18,640 bases of DNA. Source: an uncultured bacterium (GTDB taxonomy: Bacteria; Cyanobacteriota; Vampirovibrionia; Gastranaerophilales; Gastranaerophilaceae). The notes beneath the pieces are model-generated. The model ran no database searches. It was not told the origin of the DNA and worked only from the letters and a program-made list of their open reading frames with translations. The stretch covers positions 1 through 18,640 of the forward strand of contig CASGAK010000133.1 in NCBI GenBank assembly GCA_949299435.1, in the 5' to 3' direction. This document shows, piece after piece, positions 1 to 6,611 of the stretch. Position 1 is the stretch's first letter; each line of letters begins with the position of its first letter. A program made the translations under genes and the position numbers.

Positions 1-248
1 CAGGTGAAGTTGATAATAGATTTCAAGCTATTTGGGTAGATATTAATGGTCCTAAAAATCCTAATCAATATGGGATAGATGTATTCCTTTTTGTGCCAAC
101 TGAAAATAACGTGATAATGCCCTATTGTTATAATTCTTCTGAAAGTACAGTCGATAGAATTTGTAGTATAAATGGTACCGGAGAATGTTGTGCCAAAAGA
201 TTGATGGAAGATGGTTGGGAAATAAGAGGGGATTACCCTTGGAAATAA
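1..248 (+). CDS. Type IV pilin-like / pseudopilin protein, C-terminal part only
   Basis: An open frame enters from the left edge (first whole codon at base 3) and stops with TAA at 246-248, giving 81 residues. It contains a VDINGPKNPNQYGID stretch, then PYCYNSSES, a CC pair, and ends in DGWEIRGDYPWK. The D-x-N-G-x-x-x-P-N block matches VDVNGKKGPNKAGYD in the broken pilin-like gene at 877-1511, which has a clear prepilin leader. I therefore infer this is the tail of another pilin-like surface or secretion protein. Several Cys residues suggest disulfides outside the membrane. The DxNG block resembles the calcium-binding end of pseudopilins, but that is a guess. The N-terminus is outside the window, so family membership rests on the shared C-terminal motif. 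Confidence 0.7.
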   Translation, partial: GEVDNRFQAIWVDINGPKNPNQYGIDVFLFVPTENNVIMPYCYNSSESTVDRICSINGTGECCAKRLMEDGWEIRGDYPWK

Positions 249-312
249 AAGTTTGATAAAGTAGATCAAGTGAAACCGTAGCATAAGTAGTGAGGCTATG
301 TTTTTGAATATT

Positions 313-344
313 AAAAAAGATGGAATTTAAATTCCATCTTTTTT
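313..344. terminator. Symmetrical bidirectional terminator
   Basis: A perfect 32-base palindrome with arms AAAAAAGATGGAATTT and AAATTCCATCTTTTTT. The core stem is GATGGAA/TTCCATC, flanked by A and T runs on both sides, so it works as an intrinsic terminator in either direction. It lies between the plus-strand pilin-like tail ending at 248 and the minus-strand gene ending at 367. Confidence 0.85.
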
Positions 345-366
345 ATTTTCCTTCTTTTCCTATTAA

Positions 367-651
367 TTATGCAACGACTTTTGATACAAAATTTGTGATT
401 TCAAAGAATGTATCTTTAACAAATTCTTTTGCAAGTGTTGATACCGGTCTGTTTTCAATACATTCAAATACATAATAAATCGGATCTCTTGCATTGTTAA
501 ATCTCATTCTTTTGTCATTTTTATCTAAAAATGTATAATCTTCATAAGAACAACCGCGTTTATTTTTTCTGTTTGTTCTTTTTCTTATTAAAGTTCCAAA
601 CTGTCCGTTTCCGTTAGTATCGTTTTTTGATCCTGTAGTAGTTGGTAACAT
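367..651 (-). CDS. Small basic protein of unknown function (94 aa)
   Basis: I do not recognise this protein. The start is ATG at 651, preceded by an AGAAAGAGAG purine-rich ribosome-binding stretch. The first ~20 residues are rich in Thr, Gly and Asn, followed by a strongly basic patch (RKRTNRKNKR, about residues 23-32) and a mixed C-terminal half with aromatic residues (DPIYYVFE) and a hydrophobic end (FFEITNFVSKVVA). There is no signal peptide or clear transmembrane segment. The basic patch could bind nucleic acid, but nothing else supports that. It stands alone between a terminator on its 3' side and a 225-base non-coding region upstream. It is likely real, given the ribosome-binding site and dedicated terminator. 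Confidence 0.6.
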   Translation of the reverse strand: MLPTTTGSKNDTNGNGQFGTLIRKRTNRKNKRGCSYEDYTFLDKNDKRMRFNNARDPIYYVFECIENRPVSTLAKEFVKDTFFEITNFVSKVVA

Positions 652-741
652 TTTAGCTCTCTTTCTTAATTCTCTTCTCTATATCTTACATATATATAAA
701 GTATATAAATATTTAAAAATTGCTTTTTGTTACCTCTATTT

Positions 742-757
742 GTTAACAAATGTTAAC
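742..757. promoter_or_regulatory. 16-bp palindrome upstream of the 94-aa gene
   Basis: GTTAACA-AA-TGTTAAC is a perfect 7-2-7 inverted repeat about 90 bases upstream of the ATG at 651. No convincing -35/-10 pair can be placed confidently in this AT-rich stretch (652-740), so the link to a promoter is an inference. It could be an operator. AT-rich sequence also yields palindromes by chance. Confidence 0.35.
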
Positions 758-800
758 TGTCTGAAAAAGTTTCGCGATAAGGTACTTGAAGACTTTTGAG

Positions 801-866
801 CGGCATATTAGCGGGGCAAGCCAGAGCACGGACTTGCTAGAGCTGGAAGTACAGGTGGTGAAGGTT
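801..866. other. Locally GC-rich non-coding patch
   Basis: About half of these bases are G or C, in an intergenic region that is otherwise very AT-rich. It contains a small hairpin (GCAAGCC at 816-822 pairing with GGACTTGC at 830-837, one bulged base) but no T-run, so it is a poor terminator. One plus-strand frame reads RGKPEHGLARAGSTGGEGL without an upstream start. It may be a dispersed repeat or the remnant of another gene. No second copy is visible in the window. Confidence 0.3.
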
Positions 867-876
867 TGATGTTGAT

Positions 877-1511
877 TTACCAATTGTCGATATTTTTGAA
901 ATCATCAAGTCCGTCTTTTACAGGTGGCGGATTGCCTTGATTTAGACAGCCTTTGCCTATATAACGCAGAGTTTTTGTATTTTTGGGATTTAGAGTGTTC
1001 TCGTCCAATATTACTTCAAAAAGATCATACCCTGCTTTATTAGGACCTTTTTTCCCATTCACATCTACACAAGCCATAAACTTCTCCAATCTGCGTTATA
1101 TGGAATTATAAAAGAGCCGTCGTTAAGAATGTATACCGTGCGGTTGTTGTATACTCCGTTTTCGTTAAATGCAGTACAGCCTGATATGTTAAGTCCTGTG
1201 TATTTTGGGATACAACCTTTTGAAAGAGCATTTTTATCACAGATTTGGATTATTTTTAAGTTAGATAAAAATGCATCATTAAATTCTTTGAACCCGAAGC
1301 CTGATTCAATAACCAGCCCGTCGCCGTATTCAAACATAACCTTTTGTAATACTTGTGACAGTATTGAGTAATTTTTTTTAATTTGGTTTTTTAATATCGC
1401 TTTTTCAACTTTTGAAGTTATTACAGGCAAAGTCATTGCAGCGATTATCCCTATAATTCCTATAGTAATAAGAGTTTCAGAAAGTGTAAAGGCTTTTTTT
1501 ACATGTTTCAC
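877..1511 (-). pseudogene. Type IV pilin-like protein gene, broken by a one-base frameshift
   Basis: The start is GTG at 1511, with AGGAG seven bases upstream. The N-terminus MKHVKKAFTLSETLITIG is a type III prepilin leader: a short basic leader, cleavage before F, E at position +5, then a hydrophobic helix. This frame continues to ...NDGSFIIPYNADWR and ends at TAG 1065-1067. A second frame, bounded by a stop at 1096-1098, continues as KFMACVDVNGKKGPNK and ends at TAA 877-879. That part shares the VD[IV]NG...GPN block with the pilin-like tail at 1-248, so the two frames are one gene. The break lies between 1068 and 1095 and would be healed by one extra base, for example another A in GAGAAG. 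No canonical slippery heptamer is present. The intact protein would be about 210 aa. It may be a real pseudogene, a phase-variable gene or an assembly error. Confidence 0.8.
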
Positions 1512-1548
1512 TATTATTCTCCTGTATTTTTTATATGTAACGCTATAG

Positions 1549-1577
1549 ATTATACAAGTATTGCTTGTAAAAATCAA
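1549..1577 (-). promoter_or_regulatory. Promoter of the broken pilin-like gene
   Basis: On the minus strand, TTGATT (1572-1577) and a perfect TATAAT (1549-1554) are separated by 17 bases. The GTG start at 1511 lies 38 bases beyond the -10 box. The site interleaves with the divergent promoter of the XRE regulator. Confidence 0.65.
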
Positions 1578-1590
1578 TATAAAATACAAT
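1561..1590 (+). promoter_or_regulatory. Promoter of the XRE regulator
   Basis: TTGCTT (1561-1566) and TACAAT (1585-1590) have an 18-base spacer. Transcription would begin near 1597, just before the 22-bp palindrome at the gene start. The -35 box lies inside the spacer of the opposing pilin promoter, so the two promoters probably exclude each other. Confidence 0.5.
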
Positions 1591-1615
1591 TATTGCAGTG
1601 TGTTATTTTGAAAAA

Positions 1616-1637
1616 TCATCTCTAAAATTAGAGATGA
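1616..1637. promoter_or_regulatory. 22-bp perfect palindrome at the start of the XRE gene, likely operator
   Basis: Arms TCATCTCTAA and TTAGAGATGA flank a two-base AA centre. The palindrome lies between the predicted transcription start and the ATG at 1646, and reaches the edge of the GAGG ribosome-binding site. XRE-type repressors commonly bind such sites next to their own promoter, so self-repression is the simplest reading. In RNA it would also form a hairpin beside the ribosome-binding site. No second copy was seen in the window. Confidence 0.55.
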
Positions 1638-1645
1638 GGCGGTAT

Positions 1646-1966
1646 ATGTATTTAAAAAAAGCGTTAGGCAAAAATATACAAAAATATAGAAAAATAAATA
1701 AAATAACTCAAGAAAAACTTGCAGAGCTTGTCGGAGTGGAAATAAACAGTATAAGCTCAGTTGAAACGGGTAAATATTTTCCCTCTCCTGATAATATTGT
1801 GAATATAGCTAATGCGTTAAAGGTTTCTTTGCCTGATTTGTTTAATTTTAAAGAAGAATATACTAATGAGGATTATTTATACGAAATAAATTCACGATTA
1901 AACTTGATTAAAAATGATAAAAGTAAATTGATGTCTGTAAATGCTTTTTTGGAGCATTTACTATAA
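1646..1966 (+). CDS. XRE-family helix-turn-helix transcriptional regulator
   Basis: A small DNA-binding protein of 106 aa. The frame opens at 1598, but ATG 1646 (MYLKKALGKNIQKYRK) is preferred: it follows GAGG at a good distance and starts right at the domain boundary. Residues ~5-65 form a Cro/CI-type domain with the recognition region TQEKLAELVGVEINSISSVE followed by TGKYFPS, a classic XRE pattern. The remaining ~40 residues (EDYLYEINSRLNLIKNDKSKL) look helical and may mediate dimerisation. It is transcribed divergently from the broken pilin-like gene and ends three bases from the end of the TolC-like gene, with no terminator between. The palindrome at its start suggests autoregulation. Its other targets are unknown; the adjacent pilin gene is the most direct candidate. 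Confidence 0.85.
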   Translation: MYLKKALGKNIQKYRKINKITQEKLAELVGVEINSISSVETGKYFPSPDNIVNIANALKVSLPDLFNFKEEYTNEDYLYEINSRLNLIKNDKSKLMSVNAFLEHLL

Positions 1967-1969
1967 AAA

Positions 1970-3415
1970 TTACTTTTCAGCTTTAATATCCTCATCAAGT
2001 TCAAGTTCAATATCTTCATCAGCTTTGCTTACCAAATTTTTGCCGATAGCTTTTTCAAGAGCTGCTTTTGCGGAATTATACTCATATAAAGCTCCATAAT
2101 AATTCAGTTGAGCTGTCTGATAAGTTGTTTGAGCTTCTTTTAACTCTATAGGATCAGCTTCACCTACTCTGTATCTGCCATATGATAATTCATAATTTTC
2201 TTTTGCCTGTTTTACCTGCAAAATTGCAACAGGTATTTGGTTTTTCTTTTCTACAAGGGTAAGGTAGGCATTTTGTATTTCAAGATAAATTTGGTTTTGA
2301 GTATATTGAGCGTTAGCTAATTCCTTATCATAGAGATACCTTGCTTCTTTAATTTCGTTTCTTATAAGCATTCCGTTGACAGTCGGGAAGTTTAAATATC
2401 CGCCTAAATTGTAACCGTAATTTGATGTCCAGCTTTTACCACCGAGTTGATACTGTCCTTCTATTGATAAAGTCGGGAAATAAGATTTTTTTACTAATTT
2501 AAGTGTTTGTTTAGCTGTCTCTACTTTTGTTTCTGCTAATTTTAAATCTGGTCTTGCATCTCGTGCAATATCCACAGCACCGTCTAAAGTTATATCAATT
2601 GGCTCATATCTAAGCCTTTCTTGAACATTGTAGGCATCAATGAATGGTACACCCATTACATTGTTTAATTTTGCTATAGCTAAATTTACAGCATTGCTTG
2701 CTTGTATTAATTGTAATTTTGCATTACTTAAATTAGATTCAGCAATAGTGACATCAACTTTCGGATTTAATCCGATTTCATAAAATGCTTTAGCCTGGTC
2801 ATAAAACATTGTATATTGTGATACGGTAGTTTGGGCAACACGCTTTTTTTCATATGAGTATAGAAGATTAAAATAGGCTTCTTTGGTTTGGTAAATTACG
2901 TTATTTATTGTTTCAGATAAGGTGGATTTCATACCCTCATATTCTAAGCGTCTTATTGTTGCTTGATTTTGAGTGACACCGAAATCATAGAGCATTTGCT
3001 GAAGTGTAATTTGACCTAAAATAAAATAGTTGAAAGTTAAGTTTTGTCCTAATGCATCAGACAATTGCAGTTGTCTAATCCTTGTGTATCCTGTCTGCCA
3101 ACTGAATTGCGGAAAATAATTTGACCATACCTGTTTAATTTTTGCATCAGATGCAAGGACATCATGGAAAGCTGCGTTAATTTGAGGATTGTTTCCCAGT
3201 GCTATTTCTAGACAACGCTCAAGGGTAAGATCAATATTCTTTTTAACAGATCCTTCAATTATTACTTTATCATCAACTTTTTTAGGCAAGACTTCATCAG
3301 CTCTAGGGAACTCTTTTGGATTGATTGAGTTCCCAAATGCTTGACTCACTTGCTCAGCTTGTACAGTGAGTCCTATATTTATTATTAAAATTAATATAAT
3401 TAATTTTTTTAGCAT
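1970..3415 (-). CDS. TolC-family outer-membrane efflux channel
   Basis: Outer-membrane factor of a tripartite efflux pump: the trimeric channel that takes substrate from the pump complex to the outside. It has 481 aa, the usual size for the family. The N-terminus MLKKLIILILIINIGLTVQA is a signal peptide. Two repeated OEP domains follow, each with long helical stretches typical of TolC; the first begins near LTLERCLEIALGNNPQINAA and the second near ITLDGAVDIARDARPDLKLAE. An acidic tail (EDIELELDEDIKAEK) closes the protein. There is no lipobox Cys, so it is TolC-like rather than a lipoprotein of the OprM type. It is the last gene of the operon, six bases after the RND gene. An AAGGA within the last RND codons is its only visible ribosome-binding site, so translation is probably coupled. 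Confidence 0.93.
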   Translation of the reverse strand: MLKKLIILILIINIGLTVQAEQVSQAFGNSINPKEFPRADEVLPKKVDDKVIIEGSVKKNIDLTLERCLEIALGNNPQINAAFHDVLASDAKIKQVWSNYFPQFSWQTGYTRIRQLQLSDALGQNLTFNYFILGQITLQQMLYDFGVTQNQATIRRLEYEGMKSTLSETINNVIYQTKEAYFNLLYSYEKKRVAQTTVSQYTMFYDQAKAFYEIGLNPKVDVTIAESNLSNAKLQLIQASNAVNLAIAKLNNVMGVPFIDAYNVQERLRYEPIDITLDGAVDIARDARPDLKLAETKVETAKQTLKLVKKSYFPTLSIEGQYQLGGKSWTSNYGYNLGGYLNFPTVNGMLIRNEIKEARYLYDKELANAQYTQNQIYLEIQNAYLTLVEKKNQIPVAILQVKQAKENYELSYGRYRVGEADPIELKEAQTTYQTAQLNYYGALYEYNSAKAALEKAIGKNLVSKADEDIELELDEDIKAEK

Positions 3416-3421
3416 AATTTA

Positions 3422-6400
3422 TTAATTATCCTTATTTTTATTTTCCCTATGTTTTTTTACCAGCATGTGAATATTCTGTTTAAATTGCTCAATTAGGACA
3501 TAATATGCAGGCACTAAGAAGGTTCCAATGAAAGCAACAGCCATCATACCTCCGAATACAGTCATACCAACTGAGTTTCTGCTGGCAGCACCTGCTCCTG
3601 TTGCAAATACAAGTGGTAGCAGTCCTAAAATGAATGCAATGTTTGTCATCATTACAGCCCTGAATCTTAATTTTGCAGCCTGCATTGCAGCATCTTTAAT
3701 ACTCATTCCTTCTTGGTGTGCATCTTTCGCAAATTCAATAATTAAGATAGCTTGCTTTGTAGAAAGTCCTATTAACATAACAAGACCGATTTGAGCGTAA
3801 ATATCCAGTGAATATCCGCTTATGTATTGGAAGAATAATGCTCCGACCAATGCTACAGGTGAAATTAGTAATACAGCAATCGGAAGCATCCAGCTTTCGT
3901 ACAATCCGACTAAGAACAGATATACAAATACTAAAGACATTGCTATAATCGGAAGAATTTGACCTGAGGATTCGTGCTCTTGCAAAGAGCTTCCTGACCA
4001 GGCATATCCCATATCTTCAGGCAAGACTTCATCAGAAATCTGTTCCATAATTTTCATAGCATCACCTGAGCTTACTCCTGGTCTTGTCATACCGTTAATT
4101 GTAATCGCAGGATACATATTAAATCTTGTAAGGCTGTATGGTCCGACAATCTCTTTTACTTCAACTACTGATGTTAAAGGAACCATCGTACCATAGATAT
4201 TTTTAACAAATATTTTATTGATATCTGCTGGTTTTTCTCTGAATTCAGAATCTGCTTGTAAGTATACACGATATACACGACCATATTTGTTAAAGTCGTT
4301 TACATAGGATTTTCCGAAATATCCTGCAAGTGCACTGTATATTTCAGAAATTTGAACACCTTGAGCCATAGCCTTGTCAGCGTTCACATTAATCAATAAC
4401 TGTGGCAGGTTTGCAGTAAATGAGGTGTATACTAATTGAAATGCAGGATTTTTATTAGCTGCAGCTATAAGTTTTTCAGCTTCATCATAAAGTTCTTGAG
4501 GAGTCCTGTTTCCCTTATCCAAAAGTTCATATTCAAAACCTCCGAACATACCCAGACCTGAAATTGAAGGAGGTGAAAATACCGCAATTTTCGCAGACGG
4601 ATAATTGCCGAATTCTTTTTGCATTTTGCTCATAATGCTTTGCATTGAAAGCTCTTTACTTTTACGTTTTGACCATTCTTCGAGTTCTGCTACGATTAGT
4701 GCAGTGTTTTCTCCCGAGTAGCCTACCAATGTAATTGTATTTTCAACGCCAGGGATATCTAGGATTTTTTCTTCAATTTCATTCGCTACCATATTTGTTC
4801 TTGACGCTGAAGAACCATCTGGAAGTTGAATTTGTGCAAAAATAGCACCCTTATCTTCTGTCGGCAAAAAGCCTTGAGGGATTATGTGTCCCATAAATCC
4901 TATAAAAGCAACTATTATGAAAAATGTTATAATTGTCGCTTTAGGTGAGTCAATAAAGAATTTTGCTCCGATTAAATATTTATCTCTTACTTTATTGAAC
5001 CATTCATCGAACTTTTGTATAACAACAAAATGACTGTGTTCTTCGTTTGTTTTCAAAATCATAGAACAAAGTGCAGGTGCTAAAGTAAGTGCTACCAAAG
5101 TTGAAAGACCTATAGATGAGGCGATACAAAGTGCAAATTGTCTGAACATTTGCCCTGTAATTCCTGCCATAAATGATACCGGCACAAATACCGCCATCAA
5201 TACAAGTGATGTTGCAAGAACAGCTCCGAATACCTCTTTCATTGTAATTTCAGTGGCATCTGTCGGATTTTTCCCTTCTTGGATATGGCGTTGGGTATTT
5301 TCAAGTACAACAATAGCATCATCTACTACAAGACCGACTGCTAGTACAAGTCCGAAAAGAATTAGCAGGTTTATTGAAAATCCCAGTAAATTCATAAATA
5401 TAAATACACCGATTAACGATACCGGAATTGCACAGAACGGAATTAATGATGCTCTTGCACTGCCTAAAAATAAATATGTTACAATCCCGACTAAAATTAC
5501 TGCCAAACCGATTGCATTTATAACTTCTTTTATTGATTCTCTTACAAAAGTCGTTTCATCACGTTGTATTTTGTATTCTATACCTTGAGGAAAACTTTTT
5601 GAAAGTTCTTTCATTTTTTTTCTGATTTTGTTTGATAAATCAATAGCATTAGCTTCGGGTAATTGGCTCACTGAGATAATTGCTGAATCTTTGCCGCCTA
5701 TTCTTGAAAAATAAGAATAGCTTTCAGCACCTAATTCGACTCTTGCTATATCTTTTAATTTTACTTGGGAGCCATCTGGTTTTGATCTTACGATTATATC
5801 TTCAAATTCTTTAACATCTTTTAATCTGCCCTTAGTTCTCATTGTAAGTTTAATAAGTTGAGCATTTTTCATAGGTTCTACACCCAAATCTCCTGCGGGA
5901 CTTTGGGTGTTTTGGTATTGTATTGCTTGATTTACTTCTGAAATGGATACGCCTAAATTTGCCATTTTAGTGGCATCAAGCCATATTCTCATTGAATAAT
6001 CTTTTGTTCCGAATACAGTTACTTTACCCACACCTTTAATACGGGCAAGCTCATCTTTTATGTATATTGAAGCGTAGTTTGCAATGTATAAAGAATCATA
6101 AGTATGCGTCGGGGAGTTTACGGAAATCATCATAAGTCCGGGTCCACCGGTGGATTTTTTTACAGATAATCCATACCGTTTAACGTCCTCAGGAAGTCTT
6201 GGAGTTACCAATTGAAGCTGGTTTTGGACGTTTACAACAGCCATATCAGGGTCTGAACCTATTTCAAAATACAATGTTAACTGATATTGACCGTTTTGTG
6301 AGGTAGATGACATATAAATCATGTCTTCTACACCGTTCAATTGTGCTTCGATAGGGGCTGCTACTGTTGATTCTACAACATCAGAGCTGGCTCCTGCATA

Positions 6401-6556
6401 TGTAGCAGTTACTACAACTTGAGGAGGGGTAATTGAGGGGTATTCTTCCAATGGAAGAAGATTTATCATTAACATACCTGCTAAGATTATTGCAAGTGAT
6501 ATGACTATTGCAAGTTTTGGCCGCTGTATAAATAAATTTCCCTTTGTTTCTTTCAT
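3422..6556 (-). CDS. RND multidrug efflux pump, inner-membrane transporter (AcrB/HAE1 type)
   Basis: A proton-driven trimeric exporter of hydrophobic or amphiphilic compounds, 1044 aa, the normal AcrB size. It starts MKETKGNLFIQRPKLAIVIS, with the first membrane helix at ~15-35. A large periplasmic loop precedes helices 2-6. The proton-relay pair is present in GLVLAVGLVVDDAIVVLEN (Asp412-Asp413). The relay Lys of helix 10 is in GLSTKQAILIIEFAKD, followed by the family-typical LRFRAVMMTNIAFILGLLP and TGAGAASRNSVG blocks. The second periplasmic loop is complete. These features place it in the drug-exporting HAE1 branch rather than the metal-exporting branch. It lies between the fusion-protein gene (55-base gap containing a palindrome) and the TolC-like gene. 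Substrates cannot be told from sequence. Confidence 0.95.
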   Translation of the reverse strand: MKETKGNLFIQRPKLAIVISLAIILAGMLMINLLPLEEYPSITPPQVVVTATYAGASSDVVESTVAAPIEAQLNGVEDMIYMSSTSQNGQYQLTLYFEIGSDPDMAVVNVQNQLQLVTPRLPEDVKRYGLSVKKSTGGPGLMMISVNSPTHTYDSLYIANYASIYIKDELARIKGVGKVTVFGTKDYSMRIWLDATKMANLGVSISEVNQAIQYQNTQSPAGDLGVEPMKNAQLIKLTMRTKGRLKDVKEFEDIIVRSKPDGSQVKLKDIARVELGAESYSYFSRIGGKDSAIISVSQLPEANAIDLSNKIRKKMKELSKSFPQGIEYKIQRDETTFVRESIKEVINAIGLAVILVGIVTYLFLGSARASLIPFCAIPVSLIGVFIFMNLLGFSINLLILFGLVLAVGLVVDDAIVVLENTQRHIQEGKNPTDATEITMKEVFGAVLATSLVLMAVFVPVSFMAGITGQMFRQFALCIASSIGLSTLVALTLAPALCSMILKTNEEHSHFVVIQKFDEWFNKVRDKYLIGAKFFIDSPKATIITFFIIVAFIGFMGHIIPQGFLPTEDKGAIFAQIQLPDGSSASRTNMVANEIEEKILDIPGVENTITLVGYSGENTALIVAELEEWSKRKSKELSMQSIMSKMQKEFGNYPSAKIAVFSPPSISGLGMFGGFEYELLDKGNRTPQELYDEAEKLIAAANKNPAFQLVYTSFTANLPQLLINVNADKAMAQGVQISEIYSALAGYFGKSYVNDFNKYGRVYRVYLQADSEFREKPADINKIFVKNIYGTMVPLTSVVEVKEIVGPYSLTRFNMYPAITINGMTRPGVSSGDAMKIMEQISDEVLPEDMGYAWSGSSLQEHESSGQILPIIAMSLVFVYLFLVGLYESWMLPIAVLLISPVALVGALFFQYISGYSLDIYAQIGLVMLIGLSTKQAILIIEFAKDAHQEGMSIKDAAMQAAKLRFRAVMMTNIAFILGLLPLVFATGAGAASRNSVGMTVFGGMMAVAFIGTFLVPAYYVLIEQFKQNIHMLVKKHRENKNKDN

Positions 6557-6566
6557 TTTACAATTC

Positions 6567-6588
6567 TAGTTTACTTTTAAGTAAACTA
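6567..6588. promoter_or_regulatory. 22-bp palindrome between the membrane fusion protein and RND genes
   Basis: Arms TAGTTTACTT and AAGTAAACTA flank a two-base centre. In the transcript the only Shine-Dalgarno-like sequence (AAAGGA, near 6593-6598) lies upstream of this hairpin, while the RND start codon lies ten bases downstream of it. An outer 7-bp stem (TACAATT at 6559-6565 with AATTGTA at 6604-6610) could enclose the region. It may tune RND translation, or may be an operator for a weak internal promoter. Confidence 0.55.
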
Positions 6589-6611
6589 TATCCTTTCTTT
6601 TTTAATTGTAA

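Noticed and set aside
1065..1105. Programmed -1 frameshifting as the explanation for the split pilin gene
   Set aside because: No X-XXY-YYZ slippery heptamer or clear downstream structure is present in the overlap. Not excluded, but a simple indel is likelier.
3528..5588. Plus-strand open frames inside the RND gene (3528-3794, 5253-5588)
   Set aside because: They are antisense to conserved RND blocks, show low-complexity Ser/Pro/Ile composition, and lack a ribosome-binding site.
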